This document shows positions 37,167 to 46,008 of a stretch of 64,000 bases of DNA, in pieces. The position numbers and the translations under genes are program-made. The notes below the pieces were generated by a model. It was not told where the DNA came from. It did not search any database and was given only the letters and a program-made list of their open reading frames with translations. This DNA is from Pseudomonas putida (GTDB lineage Bacteria; Pseudomonadota; Gammaproteobacteria; Pseudomonadales; Pseudomonadaceae), in the NCBI RefSeq assembly GCF_016406145.1, contig NZ_CP066306.1:4216001-4280000 (forward strand). The letters are read 5' to 3'. Numbering within the stretch: position 1 is the first letter of the stretch; each line of letters starts with the position of its first letter.

Positions 37167-38336
37167 ATGTCGCCGTTCGTACAACTGCTGGCCAGCGCCG
37201 TAGCCCTGATGATGGCCATGGGCATCGGCCGCTTCGCTCTCACCCCGCAACTGCCGCAACTGATCGCCGAAGGCCAGTTCGACCTGACCGCCGCAGGCCT
37301 GGTCGCGGCGGCCAACTACCTGGGCTATTTCATTGGCGCGGCAGACGCCATGTTCGCCCGCACGCCAGCCCAGGTCAGGCTGCGCCTGCATGGCGGCCTG
37401 TGGCTCTGTGTAGTGCTGACCCTGGCGTCCTGGGCTGCGGACGGGTTCTGGAGCCACCTGCTGCTGCGCTTCGGCACGGGTGTTGCCAGTGCCTGGGTGC
37501 TGGTGATGATCACCAGCCTCAGCCAGCAACTGGCCAACGCCAACAGCCGTCCGCGCCTGGGCGCCCTGGTGTTCGCCGGGCCCGGCCTGGGCATCGCCGT
37601 CACCGGCCTGCTGGCGCTGGTCGCTCACTTGCTGGGGCTGAGCTCGGCAGCGTTGTGGCTGCTGTATGCCGTTGCCGCGCTGGTCATGCTACTGGCGGTG
37701 TGCCCTTGGCTGCCTCGCGCTCAGGCACCCGCCGTGGTACCGAGCACGGCGCAGCAAGGGGCGACGCGCAGCGTTGGCATTGGCCGCCTTGGCCTGGTGT
37801 ATGCCTTGTATGGCGTGGGTTACATCCTGCCGGCCACGTTCCTGTCGCAAATGGCCAACCAACAGTTCCAGGACAACTGGATGGCCGACCTGTTCTGGCC
37901 AGCGTTTGGTGTGGCGGCGGCGTTAGGCGTGGTGCTGGTGAGTGTGCGACGCGCCGGCCGCACTTCGGCCTGGCTGACCGCGACCTTGTGGCTGCAAGGC
38001 CTTGGCGTACTGGCCTGCCTGATGGGTGGTGGCCTTGGCCTCGCCTTGGGCGTAGTGCTCTGCGGTACGCCGTTCCTGGCATGCATGCAGTTGGTGATGC
38101 AACGCTCGCGGGAGCTGGCACCGCATGCGACGCAACGCAATGCCGGGCTGCTGACTGCGTGCTTTGCGCTGGGGCAATTGAGCGGGCCGTTGCTGGCGGC
38201 GTTGAGCAACCATTACAGCGGGAGCCTGCAGCCGGCACTGGTAATGGCGGCGGCTGGGTTGGGGCTGGCGGGGGTATTGGTTCTTAACGGCACACGCAAC
38301 AACCAGAACTGCCAAATTGCAGGGCGGGTTGCGTGA
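37167..38336 (+). CDS. YbfB/YjiJ-family MFS transporter
   Basis: 389 residues, about 12 hydrophobic helices, with the family start AVALMMAMGIGRFALTPQLP and TGVASAWVLVMITS. The ribosome site GCAGGAGTGTCCTC precedes the ATG. The substrate is unknown. Divergent from the LysR gene. A REP pair follows the stop. Confidence 0.88.
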   Translation: MSPFVQLLASAVALMMAMGIGRFALTPQLPQLIAEGQFDLTAAGLVAAANYLGYFIGAADAMFARTPAQVRLRLHGGLWLCVVLTLASWAADGFWSHLLLRFGTGVASAWVLVMITSLSQQLANANSRPRLGALVFAGPGLGIAVTGLLALVAHLLGLSSAALWLLYAVAALVMLLAVCPWLPRAQAPAVVPSTAQQGATRSVGIGRLGLVYALYGVGYILPATFLSQMANQQFQDNWMADLFWPAFGVAAALGVVLVSVRRAGRTSAWLTATLWLQGLGVLACLMGGGLGLALGVVLCGTPFLACMQLVMQRSRELAPHATQRNAGLLTACFALGQLSGPLLAALSNHYSGSLQPALVMAAAGLGLAGVLVLNGTRNNQNCQIAGRVA

Positions 38337-38363
38337 TGGATCAAGGTTGATCAATACCGGCCC

Positions 38364-38450
38364 TATCGCCGGCAAGCCGGCTCCCACGGATGCCCCGCTG
38401 CCCTCAGGTTTAGTGGGGTACCTGTGGGAGCCGGCTTGCCGGCGAAGGGC
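38364..38450. repeat. inverted pair of REP elements
   Basis: ATCGCCGGCAAGCCGGCTCC (from 38364) and its inverse GGAGCCGGCTTGCCGGCGA (38427-38445) flank about 40 bases. They are the same class as those at 3547 and 43049 and lie between the convergent MFS and EamA genes. Confidence 0.85.
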
Positions 38451-38465
38451 CATTAACAGCAACCC

Positions 38466-39392
38466 CTATCCCACAACCCTTCGCAATTGCTGCTTCACCC
38501 AAGGCTCGGCACTGACCAGCACCACGCCGAGCAAAACCATTACGGCCCCAAGCACAAAATTCACACTCAGCGGTTCATCCAGCAAGAGCACGCCAAACGT
38601 CACCCCAAATAATGGGGTAATGAAGGAAAACACCGCCAAATTCGAGGCCAAGTACTTACGCAGCAACCAGAACCACGTCAGGTAGCTGACAAACGACACC
38701 ACAATGCCCTGGAACAGCACGCTGCCGACCGCCAAGGGCGTCCACGAGACCTTGTCGATCTGCCCGCTGAGCAGGGCGATCAGCACTAACCCGACAAAAC
38801 CTACTGCCAGTTGGTAGAACAGGGTCAACGTCGCAGGTGCCTCGGACAAGCGCGAACCCCGTACCACCACGGTGGTCGCACCCCAAGCCAAACCGGCCAG
38901 CACACCGAAGGCATCGCCAAGCAGCATGCGCCCGTCCATCTCTTCGAACGACACGCCCCCGGCAAACGCAGTAGCAATTCCGCCGAACGCCAACAGAATG
39001 CCCAGCCACTGCAGCAGGCGCAGCCGCTCGCTGGGCAGCATGAAATGTAGCCCAAGTGCCGTGAACACCGGCGCGGTATAGAGGAACACAGACATGTGCG
39101 CCGCCGATGTCAGCTTCAGCCCCTCGGCGATGAACAGGAACTCCAGGCCAAACAAACCGCCGGCAAGCAACCCGCCACGCCAGGTGCTCCCCACCTGCCC
39201 CCAGCCACCGCGCCAGCAGATCATCAAGCCGACCAGCACGGCCGCAAGGCCGTTACGCAGTGCTGCCTGCATCACCGGTGCAATATCAACCGCCGCAGAC
39301 TTGATCAGTACCTGTTGGCAACCCCAGATCAGGCACAGCCCCAGCATGACCTGAAAGGCAAAGGCGTCGGGGCTCTTGCGGGCCGCGCTCAT
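38466..39392 (-). CDS. EamA/DMT-family transporter
   Basis: 308 residues, ten hydrophobic helices in two EamA repeats (about 10-145 and 158-298). The motifs GLCLIWGCQQVLIKSAA and LTSAAHMSVFLYTAPVFTALGLHFMLPSERL are typical of amino-acid/metabolite exporters. The start has GGAGGGCCGCCT upstream. The substrate is unknown. It begins a run of minus-strand genes ending before the helicase region. Confidence 0.9.
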   Translation of the reverse strand: MSAARKSPDAFAFQVMLGLCLIWGCQQVLIKSAAVDIAPVMQAALRNGLAAVLVGLMICWRGGWGQVGSTWRGGLLAGGLFGLEFLFIAEGLKLTSAAHMSVFLYTAPVFTALGLHFMLPSERLRLLQWLGILLAFGGIATAFAGGVSFEEMDGRMLLGDAFGVLAGLAWGATTVVVRGSRLSEAPATLTLFYQLAVGFVGLVLIALLSGQIDKVSWTPLAVGSVLFQGIVVSFVSYLTWFWLLRKYLASNLAVFSFITPLFGVTFGVLLLDEPLSVNFVLGAVMVLLGVVLVSAEPWVKQQLRRVVG

Positions 39393-39497
39393 AGGCGGCC
39401 CTCCTGAGTGATCGATGGCATGGGCAAGGCTCGGCAGTTTTCAAAGAACACCGATTATCGGGTTTCCTTGGCCGACCTTGCCAGCCTCAAAACGACC

Positions 39498-39893
39498 TCA
39501 AGCGATCTGCGCTTTTGCAGACACGTGCTCGAAGGTGGTTTCGTCCAGCGCATCTTCCTGGTCATCCAGTACCTGGCGCGGGTGCTCGAAGCCCGGGATG
39601 CTGCTGTCGATCAGGCTCAACAGCCGCGACCCGCGCTCGGTGAGCACGAAGTTCTCTCCATTGCCGCCATCCTCTGGCGGCCGGCTCTCGACGAAGCCGC
39701 GCTCGAATAGCAGCTTCTCGTACTCGCAGGCACGGGTTTTCAGATGGTCCACATCCCCCACCGGCTGGCCCTCGGCGGCCAGAGCCGCAGCGTGCTGCTC
39801 GGCATAGGGGCGTGGTGTGAAGCTGTGACCGGCGCCGTTCTGCACTTCGTGCAGCAAGCGCTCGATCAGGTCCCAGTCGTAGGTAATGCTCAT
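39498..39893 (-). CDS. DUF2513-like winged-helix hypothetical protein
   Basis: 131 residues from ATG 39893. The YDWDLIERLLHEVQN start, the middle VDHLKTRACEYEKLLFERGFVE and LTERGSRLLSLIDSS suggest a winged-helix fold like DUF2513, but I do not recognise it with certainty. No catalytic motif is visible. It lies downstream of the brnA antitoxin gene (77-base gap), on the same strand, and could be transcribed with it. Confidence 0.65.
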   Translation of the reverse strand: MSITYDWDLIERLLHEVQNGAGHSFTPRPYAEQHAAALAAEGQPVGDVDHLKTRACEYEKLLFERGFVESRPPEDGGNGENFVLTERGSRLLSLIDSSIPGFEHPRQVLDDQEDALDETTFEHVSAKAQIA

Positions 39894-39970
39894 GGCTATG
39901 GCCTCTTGCTGTGGACGCATGGGGTACACAGCTTGGGACCGGTCGCGGGTCTGGTGCGTTCCAAAAGATC

Positions 39971-40225
39971 TCAGCGCTGGCGCTGCTGGGCTTGCATGTA
40001 CTGGCGCAGCAACTGATTAATCCGCGTCTGATAACCCGCCCCCTGATCCTTGAACCAGGTGAGGACATCAGCGTCCAGGCGAATGGTTACTGCCTGCTTC
40101 GCCGGGACACGCAGTTCAGCCTGCTGGAAGAAAGCCTGGTCCAACTCGGGGATATCCGAGGTATCAATATCTTTATCGTCCATTTGAGCCAGGCGGCTCC
40201 AATCAGTTTTCGATGCTTTGGTCAT
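39971..40225 (-). CDS. brnA: BrnA-family antitoxin
   Basis: 84 residues. An N-terminal toxin-binding part (DWSRLAQMDDKDIDTSDIPELDQAFFQQAELRVP) precedes the BrnA DNA-binding ribbon-helix-helix-like domain (KQAVTIRLDADVLTWFKDQGAGYQTRINQLLRQYM). It overlaps the 3' end of brnT by 23 bases, the usual BrnTA arrangement with toxin first. BrnA neutralises BrnT and, with it, represses the operon. Confidence 0.92.
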   Translation of the reverse strand: MTKASKTDWSRLAQMDDKDIDTSDIPELDQAFFQQAELRVPAKQAVTIRLDADVLTWFKDQGAGYQTRINQLLRQYMQAQQRQR

Positions 40226-40481
40226 AGTGCTTGGCCTCCCATCTGGTGGCTTTACGTGCGGAAATGATGCGGATTACCTCACCCTGCCTCTCCGTGTACA
40301 CGACTACCCCAAGCAAGGCATTGAGCCATCCCAAGCTTACCCAGCGCTCCTCAGCGTATTGTGCGCTGTCGTCCCGTCGGGTCAACATGGGATGGTTGGA
40401 CATGTCGGGAACATCAGCGAAATCGATGCCGTGCTTTCGGATATTGGTTTGATTTTTCGTTGCGTCCCACTCAAATATCAT
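40203..40481 (-). CDS. brnT: BrnT-family ribonuclease toxin
   Basis: 92 residues. The family start FEWDATKNQTNIRKHGIDFADV, the middle RDDSAQYAEERWVSLG and the end RIISARKATRWEAKHY contain the catalytic-type basic residues of the RelE-like BrnT fold. It is a translation-inhibiting RNase in the known family. It precedes and overlaps brnA. A palindrome stands just upstream of its start. Confidence 0.92.
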   Translation of the reverse strand: MIFEWDATKNQTNIRKHGIDFADVPDMSNHPMLTRRDDSAQYAEERWVSLGWLNALLGVVVYTERQGEVIRIISARKATRWEAKHYDQSIEN

Positions 40482-40489
40482 GGGGCGCC

Positions 40490-40509
40490 CTGTATTTACA
40501 GATGTACAT
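40490..40509. promoter_or_regulatory. candidate BrnTA operator
   Basis: CTGTATTTACAG (40490-40501, arms CTGTA/TACAG) is followed immediately by the palindrome ATGTACAT (40502-40509). Both lie within 30 bases of the brnT start. BrnA is known to autoregulate, so one of these is a plausible operator. Confidence 0.4.
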
Positions 40510-40652
40510 ACGATACCTCCTCTTTCATCGCGAGACTAGGACGAGGTCACTCGCGCATCAATGGGGCCAGGAGGTTAAACGCCAGTTTCGGAAAGGGATT
40601 ACAGCCGAGATAGAAAAGCCGCACAGATCCATTACAGGCCATAGCCTTCAGA

Positions 40653-41456
40653 TCATTGCTGCTTGGTGAGATAGCCAATAAACAACCGAAACAACTCCGC
40701 ATTCCCGGCAATCCCCAACCGCTGCCAGATGTTGTGCCGGTGCACCTTGACCGTCCCTGCCGAAATCCCCAGCGCCCGCGAGATCGACTGGCTGCTGTGC
40801 CCCTGCAAAATCAGCTTGGCCACATGCCGCTGGGTTTCGGTCAACTGGCCCTGGAGGATATCGACGAAGGCGTCTTCCAACTGGCTGTCCGAGTCCTGCG
40901 GGTCGGCCAAGTCTTCGGCATGAGCAAGGTGCAGGTGCTGGCTGAAAATGGCATCGATCAGCGGCGTCAGCGCAGCGAGGCGTTGGGTTTCATCGGTTTC
41001 GAACGCCCCCTTGTGCAAGCCGCGCATCAAGGAAAACACCAGCGCCGTGCGTGGGCGCACAGGGACGATGAAGCCGATTTCTTCGATCAAGCTGCCGTGG
41101 TGCGACGAGACACAGGGGTGGATGTCGGGCGAGATGGAAAAGCCCGAGGCGAAGAAGCTGTCCGGCGCCAGCTCGCTCATGCGCCACAGCCCCGTGGGGT
41201 GATTGTTGGTGCAAGCGACGTAGAACGGGTCGAGCAAATAGCCCCCGCGCAGATACGCCTTGAGCGTACGCTCGGTCACCCGCTGGTTGTAGCCATCGTG
41301 CACCAACAGCGCCGGCTGGTTGAAGCGAAACAGGTAAGCGCAGCTCATGTCGTAATCGACCACGCCCTTGAGCGCAGTGTCGATGGCCGGGCCCAGTGCG
41401 TCGCTGCCGATGCTGCGAATCACCGTGGCCAGGCGGTTGGCGTGGTCGCTGTTCAT
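40653..41456 (-). CDS. LuxR-family (helix-turn-helix) transcriptional regulator
   Basis: 267 residues from ATG 41456; the in-frame extension to 41660 runs into eutH. A C-terminal LuxR helix-turn-helix (LTETQRHVAKLILQGHSSQSISRALGISAGTVKVHRHNIWQRLG, about 205-250) follows an N-terminal region with no recognised ligand domain. Similar regulators stand next to amine or amino-acid transporter genes. It lies 85 bases downstream of the truncated eutH, on the same strand, so it may have lost its regulated partner. Confidence 0.85.
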   Translation of the reverse strand: MNSDHANRLATVIRSIGSDALGPAIDTALKGVVDYDMSCAYLFRFNQPALLVHDGYNQRVTERTLKAYLRGGYLLDPFYVACTNNHPTGLWRMSELAPDSFFASGFSISPDIHPCVSSHHGSLIEEIGFIVPVRPRTALVFSLMRGLHKGAFETDETQRLAALTPLIDAIFSQHLHLAHAEDLADPQDSDSQLEDAFVDILQGQLTETQRHVAKLILQGHSSQSISRALGISAGTVKVHRHNIWQRLGIAGNAELFRLFIGYLTKQQ

Positions 41457-41541
41457 GGCTGCGGCCTGTGCGGGTGGAAAGAGGGGCACGCATGCCGCCC
41501 TGCGGCACGCGCCGGACGGCATTGAACGATGCCTGGCCCCG

Positions 41542-42669
41542 TCAGTGCAACGGTGCGCTGACCGGCAACAGCCCCGCCTGTTGCTCCTGGCGGCCCAGTT
41601 CCTCAGCTTTAGGCACTGCCAGCCAGTAGGCCAGGAGCATGCCCAGCAGGCCGCCGGCAAGTTTGCCGATGATCAGCGGGCCAATGAGCGTGGGCTGGAA
41701 GTTGGCCGAATAGGCCAGGTGGTCACCAAAGGTGAAGGCTGCGCACACGGCGAAGGCGATCACCAGCACCTTGTCTTTCGGCGGCATGTCGCCCACCAGG
41801 CGGAACATTGCCAGGATGTTCGCCGAAGCAGCGAGCACGCCGGCAGCGCCCACCGGCGACAGGCCAAACCTGGAGGCCACCGTTTCGATCGGCCGCGACA
41901 GGAAGCGCTTGATCAGGTAGACCATCGGGAACGCACCGCACAGCATGATGCCGACGTAACCGGCAATTTCCAGCGCCCGGAACTGGTCGTCCTTGTCAGC
42001 GATGATCGGCGCAAAGCCCCAGCCGCCGAACAGCGCAGTGAATGCACCGGTGAAGTACTCGACGATCGACGCCACCAGTACCAGCGTCGCCGCCGCGTAC
42101 ATCAATTGCCCCAGCTTGAGGAACAGGCTCACCATCAGGTTGGGGAAGTACCGCAGGGCCGCCGCCAGCGCCACGCAGAAAAGGATCAGCGGCGACAAGT
42201 TGCGCAGCAAGGTCGGCAGGGTGAAGTGCAGCGCCTGGGTCGCCGCGCCTGCGGTGGCGATGTCCGGGCGCACGCCAAGGCCCATGGCCTGCATGCCCAT
42301 GGCAATCAGTACGATGCTGATCGGAATGCTCAGCAAACCGGCCATGATGCCCAGCGCCATGTACTTGTGGTCGGCCTTGTTGAGCATGGCCAGGCCCACC
42401 GGGATGACGAAGATCACCGTCGGACCGCACTGAAAACCGGTGATCAGGCCGAGAATCCAGCCTTCAGGGCTGTGCGACAGCGCCTGGGCCAGCTGGTAAC
42501 CGCCCAGGTCCGAGGCGATGAAGATCGGTCCGGCGATGCCGGCATCGGCGCCCATGGCCAGGAACAGCGGGCCAATGAACTGGCTGATGAAGCTGGAGAT
42601 GTATGGGATGGCGGCCATGATGCCCGCCACCGGGATGAAGATCGGGCCGATGCTGTGCAGGCCAGCGGT
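41542..42669 (-). pseudogene. eutH: eutH-like ethanolamine permease lacking its N-terminus
   Basis: Similarity to EutH starts abruptly at AGLHSIGPIFIPVAGIMAAIPYI (codon at about 42669) and runs to a normal C-terminus (YWLAVPKAEELGRQEQQAG), about 374 residues. Typical EutH proteins have about 36 more N-terminal residues, including the first membrane helix. The frame stays open to 42969, but upstream residues (RWRRLHAGKFRLHDRRKPLC) are polar, do not resemble EutH and overlap a divergent gene. A 410-residue reading from ATG 42774 is possible but would begin inside the small exported gene. No eutBC genes are near. Confidence 0.72.
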
Positions 42670-42690
42670 GCACAGGGGCTTCCGCCGGTC

Positions 42691-42727
42691 GTGGAGGCGG
42701 AACTTACCGGCATGCAGGCGCCTCCAC
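42691..42727. repeat. 9-bp inverted repeat at the eutH break
   Basis: GTGGAGGCG (42691-42699) and CGCCTCCAC (42719-42727) are perfect arms around 19 bases. They lie between the last EutH-like codon and the start of the divergent exported-protein gene. The repeat may be a regulatory hairpin or a trace of the event that removed the eutH start. Confidence 0.55.
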
Positions 42728-42757
42728 CGGGCATCCCCACCGCCGGAGGTATAAAGG

Positions 42758-43030
42758 ATGAAACCGCTGCTGCGCATCGCCTGTGCGACCGCCCTGTTCT
42801 GCGCCCTGCCCGCCTGGGCCTGCACGCCGGAAGAGGCCACCCAGAAACGTGAAGAACTTGCCGGGCTGGTGAGCCAGCTGACCGAACAGAACCCGCAGAA
42901 AGCCAAGGACATTAACGATGAGCTCCAGGGGATGGAGCTGGGGACGGCGAGCAAGGACTTGCCCGACAAGTGTCAGCTGATCGACAAGCGGATCAAGGAG
43001 CTGAAGGAGGCGGAGAAGAAGGCGGATTGA
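42758..43030 (+). CDS. small exported protein of unknown function
   Basis: 90 residues with a signal peptide (1-21, AWAC). The mature part is highly charged and helical (EEATQKREELAGLVSQLTEQNPQKAKDINDELQG; IDKRIKELKEAEKK), with two Cys (22 and 72) that could form a disulfide. GGAGG lies eight bases before the ATG. I do not recognise a named family. A REP pair follows it. Confidence 0.8.
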   Translation: MKPLLRIACATALFCALPAWACTPEEATQKREELAGLVSQLTEQNPQKAKDINDELQGMELGTASKDLPDKCQLIDKRIKELKEAEKKAD

Positions 43031-43048
43031 TCTATTACATCAAGACCC

Positions 43049-43138
43049 AATCGCCGGCAAGCCAGCTCCCACAGTGATTGCATCGCCCTTGAGGCTGATG
43101 GAGTACCTGTGGGAGCCGGCTTGCCGGCGATAGGGCCA
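43049..43138. repeat. inverted pair of REP elements
   Basis: AATCGCCGGCAAGCCAGCTC (from 43049, one change in the palindrome) and its inverse GGAGCCGGCTTGCCGGCGAT (43112-43131). They stand between the convergent exported-protein and helicase genes. Confidence 0.83.
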
Positions 43139-43149
43139 GCATTGACTGA

Positions 43150-44469
43150 TTACTCAGCAGCAGGCTTGCGCTTTTTCAGCGGTGCCAGGCCATCGGAGCT
43201 GGTCAGCGGTGCATTGGCCTTCGGCTTGGCGGTAGGCTTGCGCTTCACGGCCTTCTTGTCGCCAGTTTTCTTCTCGGTCTTTTTCTTCTTGGTGCCGGCA
43301 GCCTTGCCCGACGCCTTGACCTTCTTCGGCCCGTTGTAGGTGCCCTTCACTTCCTTGATCACACGGCGCTCGAACTGCTGCTTGAGGTAGCGTTCGATGC
43401 TGGACATCAGGTTCCAGTCATTGTGGGTGATCAACGAAATCGCCAGGCCTTCGCCGCCGGCACGGCCGGTACGGCCAATGCGGTGTACATACTCGTCGCC
43501 GCTGCGCGGCATGTCGAAGTTGATCACCAGGTCGAGGCCGTCGATGTCCAGGCCACGGGCCGCCACGTCGGTGGCTACCAGTACCTTGGAGCTGCCTTGC
43601 TTGAACCGCTCGATGGCCAGTTTGCGGTCCTTCTGGTCCTTCTCACCGTGCAACACGAACGCTTTTACGTCTTTGGCGACCAGGTGACCGTAGATACGGT
43701 CGGCAAGCACGCGGGTGTTGGTGAAGATGATCGCCTTGTCGAATTTTTCGTTGGCCAGCAGCCACTGCACGATCGCCTCTTTGTGCTGGTCGTGGTCAGC
43801 GGTGATGACCTGCTGGCGGGTGCCTTCCGCCAGCTGCGAAACACTGTTGAGCATCAGGTGCTCAGGGTCTTTCAGCACTTTGCCGATGATGTCGCGCAGG
43901 GCCGCGCCGCCGGTGGTGGCCGAGAACAGCAGGGTTTGCTCGCGGTTCTCACACTCCTTGCACAGGCGCTCCATGTCTTCGGCGAAGCCCATGTCGAGCA
44001 TGCGGTCGGCTTCGTCGAGGATCATCACCTGCACGTGGGACAGGTCGAGGTTGCCGGCATTGAGCTGCTCGAGCAGGCGGCCCGGGGTGCCGATCAGCAC
44101 GTCCGGCACCTTGCGCAGCATGGCGGCCTGTTCCTTGAAGTCCTCACCGCCGGTGACCAGGCCCGCCTTGATGTAGGTGAACTGCGAGAACAGCTGCACT
44201 TGCTTGAGGGTCTGCTGGGCCAGCTCGCGGGTCGGCAGCAGGATCAGCGCGCGGATCTCGACGCGCGCGCCTTTCAGGTCGACCAGGCGGTTGAGCAGCG
44301 GCAGGACGAAGGCCGCGGTCTTGCCGCTGCCGGTCTGCGCGGTCACACGCAGATCACGCCCTTGCAGGGCCAAGGGGATGGCCGCGGCCTGCACCGGGGT
44401 TGGCTCGACAAATTTAAGCTCGGCCACGGCTTTAAGCAGGCGTTCATGCAGGGCGAATTGGGAGAACAC
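43150..44469 (-). CDS. DEAD-box ATP-dependent RNA helicase
   Basis: 439 residues from GTG 44469, which gives MFSQFALHERLLKAVAELKF and has GAGG eight bases upstream. An ATG at 44508 adds 13 residues but has no ribosome site. All motifs are present: AQTGSGKT, PTRELA, TPGR, DEAD, SAT, ARGLD and HRIGRTGR. The C-terminal tail (about 370-439) is Lys-rich, as in RNA-binding RhlE/SrmB-like helicases. It probably acts in ribosome assembly or RNA decay. Divergent from the MscS-type gene. Confidence 0.93.
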   Translation of the reverse strand: MFSQFALHERLLKAVAELKFVEPTPVQAAAIPLALQGRDLRVTAQTGSGKTAAFVLPLLNRLVDLKGARVEIRALILLPTRELAQQTLKQVQLFSQFTYIKAGLVTGGEDFKEQAAMLRKVPDVLIGTPGRLLEQLNAGNLDLSHVQVMILDEADRMLDMGFAEDMERLCKECENREQTLLFSATTGGAALRDIIGKVLKDPEHLMLNSVSQLAEGTRQQVITADHDQHKEAIVQWLLANEKFDKAIIFTNTRVLADRIYGHLVAKDVKAFVLHGEKDQKDRKLAIERFKQGSSKVLVATDVAARGLDIDGLDLVINFDMPRSGDEYVHRIGRTGRAGGEGLAISLITHNDWNLMSSIERYLKQQFERRVIKEVKGTYNGPKKVKASGKAAGTKKKKTEKKTGDKKAVKRKPTAKPKANAPLTSSDGLAPLKKRKPAAE

Positions 44470-44613
44470 GGAGGTAACCTCAGGCAAGTGCGGGAAATTC
44501 AGTTGCATAGGGTAACGTTTTCTGCAGCCGGAGCCGAATTTCTTTTGGCAACTTTGTCGCCATCCGCGCTCTAATGGCGCTTCGTTTCGCAAGCAAAGAC
44601 CGTACTCAAGCTC

Positions 44614-45915
44614 ATGGATATGCAAAAAATCTGGCGCGACAGCCTCGACCTGTGGGGCACCCTTGACCAACACCCCATGCTCCACGCCGCCATCGGCCTG
44701 GCCGTGCTGCTGCTGGTTTCCCTGGTAATCGGCCGCCTGGCGCGCTTTCTGATCCTGCACGGCACACGCTTGCTGGCCCGCCAGCCTGCGCTCAAATGGC
44801 TCGACGACCTGCGCCACAACAAGGTGTTTCACCGCCTGGCGCAGACCACACCGTCGCTGGTCATCCAGTTCGGGCTGAAACTGGTACCGGAGCTGTCCGA
44901 TACCGCCCAGCACTTCCTTGGCAATATGGCGCTGGCCTTTACCCTGCTGTTCATGACCCTGGCGCTGTCGTGCCTGCTCGATGGCCTGCTCGACATCTAC
45001 GCCCGCACCGAACATGCCCGCACCCGCTCGATCAAGGGCTATGTGCAACTGGCGAAGATGATGCTGTGGATTTTCGCCTCCATCGTCATCGTCGCCACCC
45101 TGATCGACCGTTCACCCCTGTTGCTGCTGTCAGGCCTGGGTGCGATGTCGGCAGTATTGCTGTTGGTGTACAAGGACACCCTGTTGTCGTTCGTCGCCAG
45201 CGTGCAGCTCACCAGTAACGACATGCTGCACGTCGGCGACTGGATCGAAATGCCCCAGGTCGGCGCCGATGGCGATGTGGTCGATATCACCCTGCACACG
45301 GTTAAGGTGCAGAACTTCGACAAGACCATTGTCTCGATCCCCACCTGGCGGCTGATGAGCGAGTCGTTCCGCAACTACCGCGGCATGCAGCAATCGGGCG
45401 GCCGGCGGATCAAACGCAGCCTGTTCATCGATGCGGCGGGCGTGCGTTTTCTGACCCGAGAAGAAGAACAGCGCCTGAGCGGGGTGCGCCTGCTCGCTGA
45501 CTACCTGGCCGGCAAGCGCCAGGAGCTCCATGAATGGAACGAAGCTCTGGGGCCGGTGGCCGAGCTGTCGGCCAACCGCCGCCAGCTGACCAACATCGGC
45601 ACCTTCCGCGCCTTTGCCCTGGCTTACCTGAGGAACCACCCCAACGTGCACCAAGGCATGACCTGCATGGTCCGGCAGATGCAGACCGGCGCCGAGGGGG
45701 TGCCGCTGGAGATCTACTGCTTCACCACCACGACCGTGTGGGCCGAGTACGAACGGATCCAGGGCGATATCTTCGATTACTTGCTGGCGGTGTTGCCGGA
45801 GTTTGGGCTGAGCTTGTATCAGCAGCCGAGTGGCAATGACATGCGCGTGGGGCTGGCGGGGCGCGTTTCGGTAGAGCCTGTGCCACGTCGCCTGGAAGAA
45901 ATGAGCGAGGCTTGA
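44614..45915 (+). CDS. MscS-family mechanosensitive channel (YbdG-like)
   Basis: 433 residues with five hydrophobic helices in the first 190. The MscS pore and beta domain follow (LLLLSGLGAMSAVLLLVYKDTLLSFVASVQLTSNDMLHVGDWIEM; GDVVDITLHTVKVQNFDKTIVSIPTW). The extended C-terminal domain with SESFRNYRGMQQSGGRRIKRSL and the large insertion fit the YbdG subfamily of E. coli. It should open under hypo-osmotic shock. A compact hairpin (45924-45940) follows its stop. Confidence 0.92.
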   Translation: MDMQKIWRDSLDLWGTLDQHPMLHAAIGLAVLLLVSLVIGRLARFLILHGTRLLARQPALKWLDDLRHNKVFHRLAQTTPSLVIQFGLKLVPELSDTAQHFLGNMALAFTLLFMTLALSCLLDGLLDIYARTEHARTRSIKGYVQLAKMMLWIFASIVIVATLIDRSPLLLLSGLGAMSAVLLLVYKDTLLSFVASVQLTSNDMLHVGDWIEMPQVGADGDVVDITLHTVKVQNFDKTIVSIPTWRLMSESFRNYRGMQQSGGRRIKRSLFIDAAGVRFLTREEEQRLSGVRLLADYLAGKRQELHEWNEALGPVAELSANRRQLTNIGTFRAFALAYLRNHPNVHQGMTCMVRQMQTGAEGVPLEIYCFTTTTVWAEYERIQGDIFDYLLAVLPEFGLSLYQQPSGNDMRVGLAGRVSVEPVPRRLEEMSEA

Positions 45916-45923
45916 GATTGTGG

Positions 45924-45943
45924 GGGCCGCTTTGCGGCCCTTT
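45924..45943 (+). terminator. short hairpin terminator after the MscS-type gene
   Basis: GGGCCGC (45924-45930), a TTT loop, and GCGGCCC (45934-45940) followed by TTTC. The stem is strong and the U-tract weak. Confidence 0.5.
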
Positions 45944-46008
45944 CGCGACACAAGGCCGCTCCTACCGGGGATTGAGCTCGTCTGTAGGAGCGGCCTTGTG
46001 TCGCGAAA
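45941..46008. repeat. REP-like inverted pair of a second class
   Basis: TTTCGCGACACAAGGCCGCTCC (45941 on) and its inverse GGAGCGGCCTTGTGTCGCGAAA (45987-46008) form a head-to-head pair. The core differs from the CCGGCAAGCCGG class seen elsewhere. The right member is copied again at 46129-46150 by the tandem duplication. Confidence 0.8.

Noticed and set aside
42670..42969. The full open frame upstream of eutH as its true N-terminus
   Set aside because: The upstream residues are polar and Arg-rich, unlike EutH, and overlap a divergent gene that has a signal peptide and a good ribosome site.
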